Notes: generated by a model from the sequence alone, not told the origin. Numbered from the stretch's first letter, positions 1 to 9,180 are shown. The stretch is 64,000 nucleotides of DNA from Chroococcidiopsis thermalis PCC 7203 (GCF_000317125.1 NC_019695.1:2778336-2842335); one strand, 5' to 3'. A program made the numbers and translations.

Positions 1-1120
1 CTCGTCCATCCCAAGTAAAATTATGTACTTCTTGAAAAGCACAGTCAGCAATAGTCTTAGCTAATAAAGGATTATTCAATAGAGTCTCTATTGCTAATTT
101 GAATGAGAGTGGTTCGTCAGGTTCTGCCAATAATGCATTTTCTCTATGTCGCAATACTGTTGCTATAGTCGGTAAAGCTGAAGCGACAATTGGTCTCTTA
201 GCAACCATATAATCAAATAACTTCAACGGACAAGTAGCTTCAGCCAGTTCCCAATACTTACTGGTAGGAAGAATTAGAATGTCTGCGGCATATAGATATA
301 ATGCTAGCTCAGATTGTGGTACGTGACCGAAAAATTGTATGTTTTGTAAATTCATCTGTTGACAAGTTGCTTTTACCCGGTTGATATCATCAATCCATCC
401 TCCTACTAAAACAAATTCACATTCTGGCATCAGACTAGCAGTTTTCAAAATTGTTGGTATGCCTTTATAATCGTACAAATGCCCTGAATATAAGATAATT
501 TGACTGTCTTGTTGTAAAGATAACTTTTGGCGGGCTAAAGATTTAGTTTGATAAGGAAGAAAATTTTTAATGTCTACGGCATTAGGAGCTACCAATGTTT
601 TTTCAGGAAGCAAACCATGATTTAAATAGTTCTCTGCAAGTTGAGGTAATGTGGTAACAACACCAAGTAAGTTCTTGTTATTGAATAACTTTTTGCATGT
701 ATAACTAAGTTTTTCTGAAACTGGTTCGTGCCATTCCCAAAGCACAGGTATACACATTCTTAGCAAAATTTCAACCACAGGAAACGAACGAGTATAAATT
801 AAGCAAGGAGCTTTAAAACAAGCATATAAAATAGCTAGTTTATAAAAGATAAAATTTTCATAATTTTGGGGAAAAGGATACTCGATCTTAATATGCAGCG
901 GTAGGCGAACTAGTTTAAATTTATGATGCAAACCATACCAAGCTTGAAATTCTGAGTCTATGCCTTTTAAAACTGAAAAAATATCTCCGCTAGTAACCAA
1001 TTCAAAATTTTCAACTTTTTGAAAAAAAGCCTGCGCCATTTTAGTAGTTTGAATTGAGTGAGCCATTTTTGATGGTAGGTTTCCTTTAGATACATAAATT
1101 AGAGATTTTAGCGTTTCCAT
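1..1120 (-). CDS. GT4-type glycosyltransferase (C-terminus cut by window edge)
   Basis: A reading frame open from the ATG at 1120 to the window edge, about 373 codons. The translation has features of GT-B retaining glycosyltransferases: a linker reading APNAVDIKNF, then ILYSGHLYDYKGIPTIL, then FFGHVPQSELALYLYAADI, and the donor-binding stretch PLKLFDYMVAKRPIVAS followed by ENALLAEPDEP. It probably transfers a sugar from a nucleotide-sugar to a surface polysaccharide or lipid acceptor at the cytoplasmic membrane. It lies just downstream of a second glycosyltransferase on the same strand, 140 bp away, which suggests an exopolysaccharide locus continuing past the left edge. The family is clear but the substrate cannot be told. 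Confidence 0.85.
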   Translation of the reverse strand, partial: METLKSLIYVSKGNLPSKMAHSIQTTKMAQAFFQKVENFELVTSGDIFSVLKGIDSEFQAWYGLHHKFKLVRLPLHIKIEYPFPQNYENFIFYKLAILYACFKAPCLIYTRSFPVVEILLRMCIPVLWEWHEPVSEKLSYTCKKLFNNKNLLGVVTTLPQLAENYLNHGLLPEKTLVAPNAVDIKNFLPYQTKSLARQKLSLQQDSQIILYSGHLYDYKGIPTILKTASLMPECEFVLVGGWIDDINRVKATCQQMNLQNIQFFGHVPQSELALYLYAADILILPTSKYWELAEATCPLKLFDYMVAKRPIVASALPTIATVLRHRENALLAEPDEPLSFKLAIETLLNNPLLAKTIADCAFQEVHNFTWDGR

Positions 1121-1260
1121 TTTACTTTTTTTGATAGGTGGTTTTTTGATGATGCCAATGATTAGTACATGTAAAACCCATATACTATTACTCGTATTTT
1201 CATGCTTAACCTTTCGCTTTGATAGCACTAGTATATATAATATTTGCGATTGCAAAAACA

Positions 1261-2430
1261 CTAGTTAAATCGAGTCACTTCTTTTTTTGGAAGATTGTTA
1301 GTTGCTTTTGCTAAAACTTCAGACACAACCTCTGTGTATCGAGCAAGACTGAATGTCTCCAATACTTTTTCACGAGTTTGCTTCCAGTCTACAGAATAAG
1401 CCGAACCGCTAGCGATCGACAAAATTGATTCAGCAATCGACTCAGGTGTGTTTTCGCAAGTCCATAGCTCTGTTTCTGGATTAAAAAACTCTCTCAAAGC
1501 CGGAGAATTCATGGTTAATGTAGGTAATCCTAATGAGAGGGCTTCAATCAACTTATTAGGAAGAGCATGATACGCCTTATCTGTATTACCAAAAATACCT
1601 AATGCTAGATCGCAATAATTAACTAGATATTGAGGTAAGGAACCATTAATAAAGTTTAAGTCTTTCCTTAGAAAAACTATAGATTCAAGATGATATGACC
1701 GAACTTTTTCTACATAATCGTAAAAAGCTTTATTGTCTATACCAAAGAAGTTACAAGTAAAATGCAAGTTTCTTTCTCGCAAAATTCTTATTGCTTGTAA
1801 TATGTTATCCAATCCATGTAAAGGAATAAATGTTCCCCACCAACAAATATTTAATTTACCATCTTGCATCCAGCTTCTGTTGGGGAGCAAACAAGAAACA
1901 TTACACAGAGGAGCTATATAAACTTTTTTTCTGTCAATATCAGTATTCAGAATCTGTTCCCAGTAAGTTAACTCTTGATTAGAGCTATGGATGAGATAGT
2001 CTGATTTCTTTAACGCTAGTATATCTTTTTCAATATATGATTTAGCGAGTTTGCTTCCATCACCAACTCTTTTTCTGTCCCTCACTTCAGTATCGTAAAG
2101 CGAGATATACATTTCAACTATGACTTTTTTCCTAAAAAGCTTTGCTGCAAAGATGGTACTTTTGATGAAAATAGTATTCATTGGTAATAAGTAAATTACA
2201 TCCGTAAACGCAGCTTTTATTAAAAGTTCAATCCAGTAAAACTTAGTTAATACTTTTTCAATTAACGAGCTTTGCATACTTAAGTTTATATAATAAAAAC
2301 TAGGACATAATTGAGAAACAAAATAATTTTTGGAACTAGATAGAAACTCGATGAGAGCTTGAGAACGACGATCTACGCGAGAAATATTGCCACAGAGCAA
2401 AACCTTGGCTTGATTGATGGGTGCTAGCAT
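1261..2430 (-). CDS. GT4-type glycosyltransferase
   Basis: 389 residues. The C-terminal half has the GT-B pattern: NICWWGTFIPLHGLDNILQAIRIL, then a donor-site loop KLIEALSLGLPTLTMNSPALREFF with the conserved E-A-L-x-x-G-x-P arrangement. The N-terminal half is AT-rich and divergent, as is usual for the acceptor domain. It probably acts at the cytoplasmic membrane in exopolysaccharide or glycolipid assembly together with the glycosyltransferase downstream. Both genes have lower GC and fewer HIP1 sites than the rest of the window, as is common for polysaccharide loci exchanged between strains. The sugar specificity is unknown. Confidence 0.85.
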   Translation of the reverse strand: MLAPINQAKVLLCGNISRVDRRSQALIEFLSSSKNYFVSQLCPSFYYINLSMQSSLIEKVLTKFYWIELLIKAAFTDVIYLLPMNTIFIKSTIFAAKLFRKKVIVEMYISLYDTEVRDRKRVGDGSKLAKSYIEKDILALKKSDYLIHSSNQELTYWEQILNTDIDRKKVYIAPLCNVSCLLPNRSWMQDGKLNICWWGTFIPLHGLDNILQAIRILRERNLHFTCNFFGIDNKAFYDYVEKVRSYHLESIVFLRKDLNFINGSLPQYLVNYCDLALGIFGNTDKAYHALPNKLIEALSLGLPTLTMNSPALREFFNPETELWTCENTPESIAESILSIASGSAYSVDWKQTREKVLETFSLARYTEVVSEVLAKATNNLPKKEVTRFN

Positions 2431-2471
2431 TGAAGTAATATTTTTGAGAATTGAACTATTGGCGAAAATAC

Positions 2472-2756
2472 ATGAAACTATTTTTTAAGTACCGTGTTTT
2501 ATTTTTGCTTGAAACGTTGAAATGTCTCACTTTAAATAGTGAAAAAAATGAGCCAACTTTTGTAATAATTTTGTTAGTGCAAGCTGTATTTCAACAATTG
2601 CATCTATGCAGGGATGAAAGACGTAGCTTAATAGAAATTAAATATCATGAAAAACTCGAATTGCTACTTTGTAAATTGCAACATATTATCCAGGCTTTCA
2701 TACTGTCTAATGAAACTTCCGACTTAACTAACAGTATGTACTTTTTTGCACGATAA
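2472..2756 (+). CDS. Small hypothetical protein (doubtful)
   Basis: An open frame of 94 residues from an ATG at 2472 (a TTG at 2451 would add seven), divergent from the neighbouring glycosyltransferase. The product starts with basic and hydrophobic residues (MKLFFKYRVLFLLETLKCL), then has a hydrophobic stretch VIILLVQAVFQQL and a helical, leucine-rich remainder. I recognise no family and see no good ribosome binding site. The local AT-richness makes a chance frame less likely but not excluded. Confidence 0.3.
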   Translation: MKLFFKYRVLFLLETLKCLTLNSEKNEPTFVIILLVQAVFQQLHLCRDERRSLIEIKYHEKLELLLCKLQHIIQAFILSNETSDLTNSMYFFAR

Positions 2757-3295
2757 ATATTTCAGACTCTGACTGGTGTTGCTTAAGTGCACTCTTAGTG
2801 TCTTCTCTCACAATCCATAACGCCACGATCTATAACGCCCATAGCGCTACTTTACTTGTATTAATAATTTAGTCTTGATAGTTAAATTAGTCAAACGAAA
2901 CCCTACCGAATAATGTTTTTTAATACCATAAATTTAATAATTATATTTCTGCTTTATCATCATGTTCAGTTATAAGTCAGTTTTTGTCAATACATAAAAG
3001 TTACAGAAAAGTTCAGGACAAGGAGCGAAATTGTCTTTACAAATATGCAAAACGCAAACATCAAACACAAGACAAGGAATAGGCTCCATCTTACTATTCC
3101 GCTTTGTGAACTACGGTTTACTGGTGCTAGCACTGCTCGATCTCCTAGAGATACTCGTCCCCATGCGCTTGCTAAATTCAGTGGAATTTTTGTGACTAGC
3201 ACCGTTGTTAGTGCTTGAAACTTTGCGGCTTCAAATCAAAATGGATGCTCGCACCCAATTGTCAATCTTGTTTTATTACAATTCCTTAACCTTTA
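2757..3295. other. Gene-free stretch
   Basis: About 540 bases with no convincing gene. A 71-codon frame on the minus strand has no recognisable family or ribosome binding site. I see no clear repeat or hairpin here. Confidence 0.5.
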
Positions 3296-3640
3296 ATGCA
3301 GCTTGAAGATATTTATCAATATTTTGCCAATCCTCCAGAGATTTATCTTTGCCAAGAGCAAGCAGTTTGTTATATCCTGTCGGTCTTGCTTGAGGGTGAA
3401 TCTTATGGCTCTGGATTGATTCAAAAGCTCGAACGTGAAGAGTCTCGCTATCGCCTCTCCGATACCGTGTTGTATGCAGCGCTGAAATTTCTCGAAGATG
3501 AAGGAGCGATCGCGGGGTACTGGCAAAAACTAGAGGGTCGCGGTCGTCCCCGACGAATGTTTCGGCTCAATCACCAATGGCAAGATGAAGCACGAAAGCT
3601 AGCAAAATTATGGAGCGATAGCATCACCAAATATAAATAA
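3296..3640 (+). CDS. PadR-family transcriptional regulator (Pex-like)
   Basis: 114 residues. The region from about residue 20 to 100 is a PadR winged helix: AVCYILSVLLEGESYGSGLIQKLE, the recognition region SRYRLSDTVLYAALKFLEDEGAIAGYW, and the wing GRGRPRRMFRLN. PadR proteins bind DNA as dimers, usually repressing a nearby or stress-related gene. In Synechococcus the PadR protein Pex modulates the clock gene kaiA, and small cyanobacterial PadR proteins often resemble it; whether this one is a Pex orthologue cannot be decided here. It stands alone, convergent with the HTH protein downstream. The ATG start gives a domain of the usual length. Confidence 0.85.
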   Translation: MQLEDIYQYFANPPEIYLCQEQAVCYILSVLLEGESYGSGLIQKLEREESRYRLSDTVLYAALKFLEDEGAIAGYWQKLEGRGRPRRMFRLNHQWQDEARKLAKLWSDSITKYK

Positions 3641-3694
3641 GTCAGCCTTTTAGGAGCAGAACGCCTCTGCCGCGGGATAGCTGGGCGATCGCTT

Positions 3695-5248
3695 CTACGA
3701 TTTCATCTCCAATTTTTCAAGTAATTTAGGCAGATCCTTTTGAGATACTTGGCGATGCTCGGTTTCGATCGCATCAACCCAAGATATACTTTTCCCCATC
3801 GTTGCGGCAAAGAAAGCCCTCGACCAGCCTTTAGCTTTTCTAGCTTCTCTAATCGCAGCACCAGATGGCGGCTGTTGTTTGGGACGTTCCACGCCTCTAA
3901 GCTGGTTTGGCGATTTGGCAATCTCTGTCAACGCTGCTTCTGGTAAATCGAATCGCCATGTAGTATCTAAAAGCTGGCTCCAGAAGCCAATTGGTCTTTT
4001 CGCACCATCGTTATTTAACAACCACGCAGAACCAGTTTCTACCTCGACTCGCCATCCAGCCGCTTCAATTACTTTCAAGTCAGTCGCCAAATCGTCAGCT
4101 AGTTGCCGTCGTAGTTGCCGATCTTGCTCTGCTAGCGCAATTTTAGCCATACCATACGCAATTTGCATCAGAGATTTGCCGGAAAAGACTTTGCGGCATC
4201 CTGGCTTGACTTGAAAAATCAGCCAAATTAGCATTCGAGCTGCACCAGCATTTTGCTTACCAATGCTAAACAGCGTTTGTACTGTTTTCTTGGTAATAAC
4301 TCCCGTATGGTAATAGTACTCAGACTTATTTAAAAAGTACTTCGCCCACAATCCAGGTTGAACGATGACTTTTAAACCTGTCAGCTTCGGATTGCCTGCC
4401 TTATCTGTCTCAAAATCTCTTGCAACATTGACATTCCAGATTTTTAAATCGGCTACGGTAAAGGCTCCTACCTTGCCTTGTTTTTCCCAAACTACGTGAG
4501 CTAATATCTGTGCCGGCTGTCGTACCAGGTCATACAGAATTGTCAGTTGCTCATGTCTGCATAAATCTCTACGTCTGATTAATCCGCTGTATTCCAGCAG
4601 TTGTTTATCATCTAATAGAAACTCACTTTGCCACGGATTATGCAGATTTGCAGCAGCGGCGCAATAAATTAAATGAATAGCGCCTGCTCTAGGATCGAAT
4701 CGATCTATGACAGCTAAAGCTGCTGACTCAGATATGGTGTCAGGAGACAAGTTTTCTAAATTGTCAGTGACATAGTAAGAGATCGTGCCTTTTTTGCCAT
4801 CAGCTGCTTTTTCATAGCTCAAATTGTTTTGGGTTTCGGTCTTCCAGGGTAGATCGCGCTTTTGAGATAACACTTCTGCCACGCCATGCAACAAGAGTGA
4901 CAAAGCGGCAAGATTCGTCTTGCCATCTGGAAACAGAGAAGCTTTCTTGAATGGTTTGGTTGGAGATTTCAGCTGCCTAGACTTCAGAAGAATCTTTTTG
5001 ACAGTCCCCAATTTACTTGTCTGAGGTGATGTGGTAGTTGATTTTGTAGCGATCGTGTCTTCTCGGTCTACTTCGGTCTTGCTTGTGTCATTTCGCCGAA
5101 GAATAACTGTTTGTACTGCCAGTTGAAGCAGACTTCCAAGCCGATTACGCAGTAATTCTGGTAATTTCATTTCTTGCTTGGTATACCGATCGCATTTATC
5201 GTATTTTTTGCTCTTGCTGAAAACGCGAATTATCGCATCTCCATACAA
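3695..5248 (-). CDS. Unrecognised protein with C-terminal HTH domain
   Basis: 517 residues; a second ATG at 5170 would remove 26 residues. The N-terminal 120 residues are basic and Ser/Thr-rich. A globular middle includes ILAHVVWEKQGKVGAFTVADLKIWNV and QPGLWAKYFLNKSEYYYHTGVI. The last 60 residues look like an XRE-type helix-turn-helix (AIREARKAKGWSRAFFAATM followed by SISWVDAIE). The general plan, a long winged-helix-like body plus HTH, recalls cyanobacterial plasmid replication initiators, but I cannot point to a diagnostic motif. It stands alone, with a repeat-rich 820-bp region upstream. It could equally be a regulator of a lost mobile element. Confidence 0.65.
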   Translation of the reverse strand: MYGDAIIRVFSKSKKYDKCDRYTKQEMKLPELLRNRLGSLLQLAVQTVILRRNDTSKTEVDREDTIATKSTTTSPQTSKLGTVKKILLKSRQLKSPTKPFKKASLFPDGKTNLAALSLLLHGVAEVLSQKRDLPWKTETQNNLSYEKAADGKKGTISYYVTDNLENLSPDTISESAALAVIDRFDPRAGAIHLIYCAAAANLHNPWQSEFLLDDKQLLEYSGLIRRRDLCRHEQLTILYDLVRQPAQILAHVVWEKQGKVGAFTVADLKIWNVNVARDFETDKAGNPKLTGLKVIVQPGLWAKYFLNKSEYYYHTGVITKKTVQTLFSIGKQNAGAARMLIWLIFQVKPGCRKVFSGKSLMQIAYGMAKIALAEQDRQLRRQLADDLATDLKVIEAAGWRVEVETGSAWLLNNDGAKRPIGFWSQLLDTTWRFDLPEAALTEIAKSPNQLRGVERPKQQPPSGAAIREARKAKGWSRAFFAATMGKSISWVDAIETEHRQVSQKDLPKLLEKLEMKS

Positions 5249-5572
5249 ACATATCTCGGATTCAACGATATTTTCCTACCTAATTTGGTAGACCTTGCGG
5301 AGTTTATTGAAGTATTAATGACAGGAATGCTAACTAAGTGAAAGTGTGCGAGTAAATCCGATCTATCAAAAGGTATAGTCTGAAAGTAGTACTACTAAAA
5401 GTGGGCGATCGCATAAGTGCCGTCTTCATCAGCAGATTTGAGCCGATTGGATTTAGTGTAGTTCTAAAGTACTAGTGTCGTCTCACTTTTTCCAAAACAG
5501 GTTGAATCAATTTGCTTTAAACAGCATCAAAATCTTAGTGAGCAAGAATCTTACAACTTTACATTTACTACC

Positions 5573-5646
5573 ATAGCAGTGCTAAATGATTTGTAAAGTA
5601 GGCTTCTAGCCTGCTCCACGTTCATGAATCAAATAGGGTTGCTATA
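5573..5646 (+). repeat. MITE-like dispersed repeat, copy A (internally shortened)
   Basis: Begins TAGCAGTGCTAAATGATTTG, passes through TAGGCTTCTAGCCTG, lacks the second arm of the central hairpin seen in the other copies, then continues CTCCACGTTCATGAATC and ends GGGTTGCTATA. The outer ends are inverted repeats (ATAGCAG and TTGCTAT). Related copies are at 9291-9382 and 13629-13711. Confidence 0.8.
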
Positions 5647-5651
5647 GCACT

Positions 5652-5709
5652 TAGTCACACTTTTGCTAGAAACAAGTCACACTTTTGCTAGAAACAAGTC
5701 ACACTTTTT
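5652..5709 (+). repeat. Short tandem direct repeat, about 2.5 copies
   Basis: The unit AAGTCACACTTTTGCTAGAAAC (22 bp) occurs two and a half times without gaps. A related sequence, TGTCGTCTCACTTTTTCCAA, occurs about 180 bases upstream near 5475. Multiple short direct repeats next to a 5'-TGT terminus are typical of Tn7/Tn5053-like transposon ends, where each repeat is a transposase binding site. No transposase gene is present here, so this reading is inference. Confidence 0.6.
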
Positions 5710-6071
5710 CGTTATAGGGCTTAGATTTAAAATACTTACATTAAAATCTTACATTTTCAGCTCAAGCTAAAAATGTAAGGGCTATTGAATCGAGCGAATA
5801 AGATATTTTTCTAAATCTACGGTTTTAGAGATAGCTTCAAAGTAAAATCAGTGTAAATGAAGTAATAAAAAACCTTGCAGCCTGTAAACTTTAAGGAATG
5901 TTACTCAATTAAAACAGAGATTACTCGCCATAAAAAAGTCAAACATCTATCTGTATGAGTAGTGAAAAGTTCAAACTTTGATTCTGTGGATAGGTGAAAA
6001 GAATGTAATTTTGATGGCTTAATATTGGGTGACTGTTAATCATGAATTATTTCTAAGCGGAGAAGAAAGTT

Positions 6072-6953
6072 ATGCCATTACTAAGCATTAGCGATTTCGA
6101 TACAGATTATCAGCGTACCTTTGAAGGAAACGACATCAAAGGTATGGATGTTTACGGTGAAGGAGATGGGGAAAAGTTTGGTACAGTAAAAGATATTTTA
6201 GTAGACGAACAAGGTAATTTTCGGTATTTTGTTATCGACGTAGGATTCTGGATTTTTGGTAAAAAAGTACTACTGCCAGTTGGTCGCGCTCGGATCGATC
6301 GCAACGCTCATCGCGTCTATGCCAACGGTTTGACTAGAGAGCAAGCGGATCGCTTACCCGAATATACAGAAGGTATGACAGCAGACTACGATTACGAAGA
6401 ACGGGTAAGAGGAGTTTATCGTACAGAAGCTTCTTTAGATGCATCAGCACCTCTAGACTCAGCGTCTACTGCTGCGATGATGGGTACTGCTACGCCAACT
6501 AGCTATAACCGCGACACTTACACTTACGAACATGACAAAGATTTATACGATACAAGCACTCATAGCGATCGCACCATTAAACTCTATGAAGAGCGGTTGA
6601 TTGCCAGCAAACAGCGCCGCAAAACTGGAGAAGTTGCGATCGGCAAGCACGTTGAAACTGAGACAGAACGAGTTTCAGTTCCAATAGAAAAAGAGCGCGT
6701 CGTGATTGAAAGAATTACCCCACCCGATGCAGGTAGAGCTGTTGCACCTGGCGAAGTTGACTTCCATGAGGGTGAAGTTGCCCGTGTAGAAGTGTATGAA
6801 GAAGTTCCAGATATTCATAAAGAAGCCTTTGTTAGAGAAGAAATCAGAGTCAAGAAGGTCGTAGAACAGGAAACTGTGGAAGCACAAGAAACGATTCGCA
6901 GGGAAGAATTAGATATCGATACTGATGGTCGTCCAGTTATCAGTGACCAGTGA
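6072..6953 (+). CDS. PRC-barrel and DUF2382 stress protein
   Basis: 293 residues in two parts. Residues 20-100 form a PRC-barrel: GEKFGTVKDILVDEQGNFRYFVIDVGFWIFGKKVLLPVG. Residues 165-285 form a DUF2382 (YsnF-type) domain: IKLYEERLIASKQRRKTGEV, HVETETERVSVPIEKERVVI, and a glutamate/arginine-rich end. Proteins of this plan, such as AvaK of Anabaena akinetes, accumulate under stress or dormancy; the molecular role is unknown. It heads a same-strand run of six genes. A paralogue of exactly the same length (after start correction) is at 29768-30649. Confidence 0.9.
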   Translation: MPLLSISDFDTDYQRTFEGNDIKGMDVYGEGDGEKFGTVKDILVDEQGNFRYFVIDVGFWIFGKKVLLPVGRARIDRNAHRVYANGLTREQADRLPEYTEGMTADYDYEERVRGVYRTEASLDASAPLDSASTAAMMGTATPTSYNRDTYTYEHDKDLYDTSTHSDRTIKLYEERLIASKQRRKTGEVAIGKHVETETERVSVPIEKERVVIERITPPDAGRAVAPGEVDFHEGEVARVEVYEEVPDIHKEAFVREEIRVKKVVEQETVEAQETIRREELDIDTDGRPVISDQ

Positions 6954-7034
6954 CCAGTTATCAGTGACCAGTGACCAGTGACAGTGACCAGTGACAGTGA
7001 CCAGTGACAGTGACCAGTGACAGTGACCAGCGAT
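6945..7034. repeat. CAGTGAC-type heptanucleotide repeat
   Basis: Tandem and interrupted copies of CAGTGAC / CAGTGACC starting just inside the 3' end of the PRC-barrel gene and running into the spacer. This is a typical cyanobacterial short tandem repeat. The following 60 bases (TTCTGACTCCTGACTTCTGAC) belong to the same type of simple repeat. Confidence 0.85.
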
Positions 7035-7134
7035 CGGTTAATTCTAACTTCTGACTCCTGACTTCTGACTGCTTTTTACTGACAACTGACAACTGATAAC
7101 TGTTCTATTCATTTGTAAATTGTAGGAGGTAGAA

Positions 7135-7572
7135 ATGAGTTTGATTAAAAAGTTTCGGAAAATTGCGACTGTGCTGCTCTTAGTATTATTTGTGACCACA
7201 ACTACAGCCTGTAGCAGTGCAGTTCAAGCCAAACAGCCAACAACAATGCTACCAACAGCTAGCCGGAGTGCAGATTACTCGCAAATAGCAAGAGGAAATA
7301 CTCAAGCCGGACAAGATTTTGGTAGTTGGGTCGTGCAAACGGCTAGGGGAATGGTTAAAGATGCCTATGTGCGCGACAACAATAAATTAGGTGTTGTCAT
7401 CTCACCTGAAGTTCGCCCAAACGAAGTTAAGCCATTAGCAAAATCTCTAGCTCAAGGTTTTCGCCGTAATTTCCCCAACCAAGATTTGACTGTGTTGATG
7501 TACGCACCGGATAAAAAGCTAATTTTGACAGCTAAGTACGACACTCAAACTAATCAGATTGAATACAAGTAG
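7135..7572 (+). CDS. Small lipoprotein of unknown function
   Basis: 145 residues. A basic start and hydrophobic core (KFRKIATVLLLVLFVTTTTA) lead to a lipobox with the lipidated cysteine at about residue 26 (TTAC-SSA), so the mature protein should be membrane-anchored. The rest includes DFGSWVVQTARGMVKDAYVRDNNKLGVVISPEVRPNEV and a C-terminal half resembling a small alpha/beta fold. The start is well supported by AGGAGG just upstream. It lies between the PRC-barrel gene and another unknown gene. I do not recognise a family. Confidence 0.8.
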   Translation: MSLIKKFRKIATVLLLVLFVTTTTACSSAVQAKQPTTMLPTASRSADYSQIARGNTQAGQDFGSWVVQTARGMVKDAYVRDNNKLGVVISPEVRPNEVKPLAKSLAQGFRRNFPNQDLTVLMYAPDKKLILTAKYDTQTNQIEYK

Positions 7573-7632
7573 GTCGTTGGTCATTTGTCATTAACTATGA
7601 ATGCAAATGGCGGTAGTAACAAGGAGAAAAAA

Positions 7633-8151
7633 ATGAGTAGTAGCGACAAATATAGAAAAGAAGTCATGAACGATCTCGCTCAAGGTAATGTAGAAAACCT
7701 TGACGCTCCCACAAATTTAGAGCAAGATTACGAAAATTTTGACGATTTTGCTCAACGCTCATCTCACGAAGAACGTCGCCGCTTATTCGGTCGCTCTTTC
7801 CACCCAGACCGAATTCCCACAAATCAGATGGAACCGGAATTGCAAAAAGCGATCGCCCAGATTAAACCAAATGAAAGAGATGATGTGGCGCGGGCTTTCT
7901 TCAAGCACTTAGGTAAAAGAGGACTGCACGATCGCGATTTAGAAAAGCAATTGGGGCTATCAACTCATCACGCCAGCCGGATGAATGCCGACGATGTAAG
8001 TAAATTAGCTGCATTTGCTTATCACAACCATCCCGATATTTTTCAAGAGGTATTAGCGGAACAACCTGCGTTCGTGAAATTCCTCAGCAATCCAATGGTC
8101 GGTGCTGCATTGGGTGCGATCGCGGCTAAATGGTTGGGTGGTCGTAAATAA
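7633..8151 (+). CDS. Hypothetical acidic/basic stress-cluster protein
   Basis: 172 residues from the ATG at 7633, chosen because AAGGAG lies six bases upstream; in-frame TTG and ATG codons at 7585 and 7597 lack such a site. The N-terminal 60 residues are charged and probably flexible (EVMNDLAQGNVENLDAPTNL). The middle is helical (NERDDVARAFFKHLGKRGLHDRDLEKQLGLS) and the C-terminus has a short hydrophobic, glycine/alanine-rich segment (PMVGAALGAIAAKWLGG) that could touch a membrane. No family recognised. The position suggests a stress role. Confidence 0.8.
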   Translation: MSSSDKYRKEVMNDLAQGNVENLDAPTNLEQDYENFDDFAQRSSHEERRRLFGRSFHPDRIPTNQMEPELQKAIAQIKPNERDDVARAFFKHLGKRGLHDRDLEKQLGLSTHHASRMNADDVSKLAAFAYHNHPDIFQEVLAEQPAFVKFLSNPMVGAALGAIAAKWLGGRK

Positions 8152-8184
8152 GAGAAAAAGTGTTTAGGTGTGAAGGAGTGAAGT

Positions 8185-9180
8185 ATGTCCGGGAGTGCAG
8201 ATTTATCCAAATTCAGCCAGTTGAGTTTGGGTGTAGCGATCGCTTTTTTTGGTGTGGGGGTACTACCCCAACAACTTCTGGCTGAGGAACAGAGGCTTAA
8301 GGCTTCAACCGAGAAAGAGGCGGTAGCTCTAACGAGTAGCACGGCTCAAAACGAAGACATATCTTACGCTGCCGCCGATCTGCAACCGCAGGATGAATCT
8401 ACCCAGAAGCTACGACTGGCGCAGCGAGAAGTTGACATCGATACTTTCTGTCGCTCGTATCCCTACAATTCTCGTTGTGCCGATTACCAACCACCGGAGC
8501 AACGTCAGAAGCCAAAAGAGAAGCTGAGTGAAACTTTAACCGAAAAGCAGCCGCGAAGTGGCTTTGCACTCACAGGTAAAGCTGGCACTTTAGGATTTGG
8601 ATTAGAAGGAGTTGGGGCTATTTCTCCTAATTTTAACGGTCGCTTGGGAGTGAATTACTTTGATTTTGGGATTGACACCGAGCAAAGCGATATTGACTAC
8701 GATGCTGACGTGCAGCTATTCAGTGTTTCGGCACTTTTAGACTGGTATCCGTCGAAAAGAAGTGACTTTAGGATTACAGGCGGTTTATTCTACAACAACA
8801 ACAAAGTTGACGCAACCGCCCGCTCAACTGAAACTTTGGATATTGCAGGTGTAGAGTTTCCTGCTTCAGCCGTGGGTCAGCTAGAAGGAGAACTGACATT
8901 TCCTAACACAATTTCTCCTTACGTTGGCATTGGTTACGGTAATCCAGTCAAACGCGATCGCGCATTCAGTTTTTCGATTGATTTAGGCGTTTTATTCGGG
9001 GGTGCGCCAGAAGTCGATCTGAGTGCATCAGGACCAATAGCAGGACCAGCGTTACAACTGCCAGTAGTAGGTTCGTTATTAGAAGATGCGATCGAACAGG
9101 AAGAAGACGATATCGAAGACGATTTGAGCGACTTCAAGATCTATCCCGTGCTGACTATTGGCGTTTCCTACCACTTCTAA
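8185..9180 (+). CDS. Outer-membrane beta-barrel protein
   Basis: 331 residues. The N-terminus is a likely signal peptide (LSLGVAIAFFGVGVLPQQLLAEE). Residues 75-115 hold CRSYPYNSRCADY, a paired-cysteine segment seen in some cyanobacterial barrel proteins. From about residue 120 alternating polar and hydrophobic strands follow (FALTGKAGTLGFGLEGVGAI, NGRLGVNYFDFGI, FRITGGLFYNNNKV, ISPYVGIGYGNPV), ending in SYHF; a terminal phenylalanine is the usual barrel-assembly signal. It should sit in the outer membrane. Function is unknown. It is part of the stress cluster and is followed by a MITE-like repeat. Confidence 0.85.
   Translation: MSGSADLSKFSQLSLGVAIAFFGVGVLPQQLLAEEQRLKASTEKEAVALTSSTAQNEDISYAAADLQPQDESTQKLRLAQREVDIDTFCRSYPYNSRCADYQPPEQRQKPKEKLSETLTEKQPRSGFALTGKAGTLGFGLEGVGAISPNFNGRLGVNYFDFGIDTEQSDIDYDADVQLFSVSALLDWYPSKRSDFRITGGLFYNNNKVDATARSTETLDIAGVEFPASAVGQLEGELTFPNTISPYVGIGYGNPVKRDRAFSFSIDLGVLFGGAPEVDLSASGPIAGPALQLPVVGSLLEDAIEQEEDDIEDDLSDFKIYPVLTIGVSYHF

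Larger units (their letters stand above)
5249..6071. other. Repeat-rich intergenic region
   Basis: About 820 bases without a gene. It holds one copy of a dispersed MITE-like palindrome (5573-5646) and a short tandem repeat (5652-5709). It starts upstream of the HTH gene and ends at the PRC-barrel gene. The long A/T-rich stretch 5710-6060 probably carries the promoter of the stress gene cluster, but I cannot place a -10 box with confidence. Confidence 0.6.

Noticed and set aside
2987-3202. 71-codon minus-strand frame with a hydrophobic end
   Set aside because: No ribosome site, no family, and unusual codon use; probably chance.
5652-5709. Possible CRISPR repeats
   Set aside because: The copies are contiguous, with no spacers, and no cas genes are present.
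6945-7034. CRISPR-like or iteron-like array
   Set aside because: It is a simple heptamer repeat with no spacers, and it starts inside a gene.
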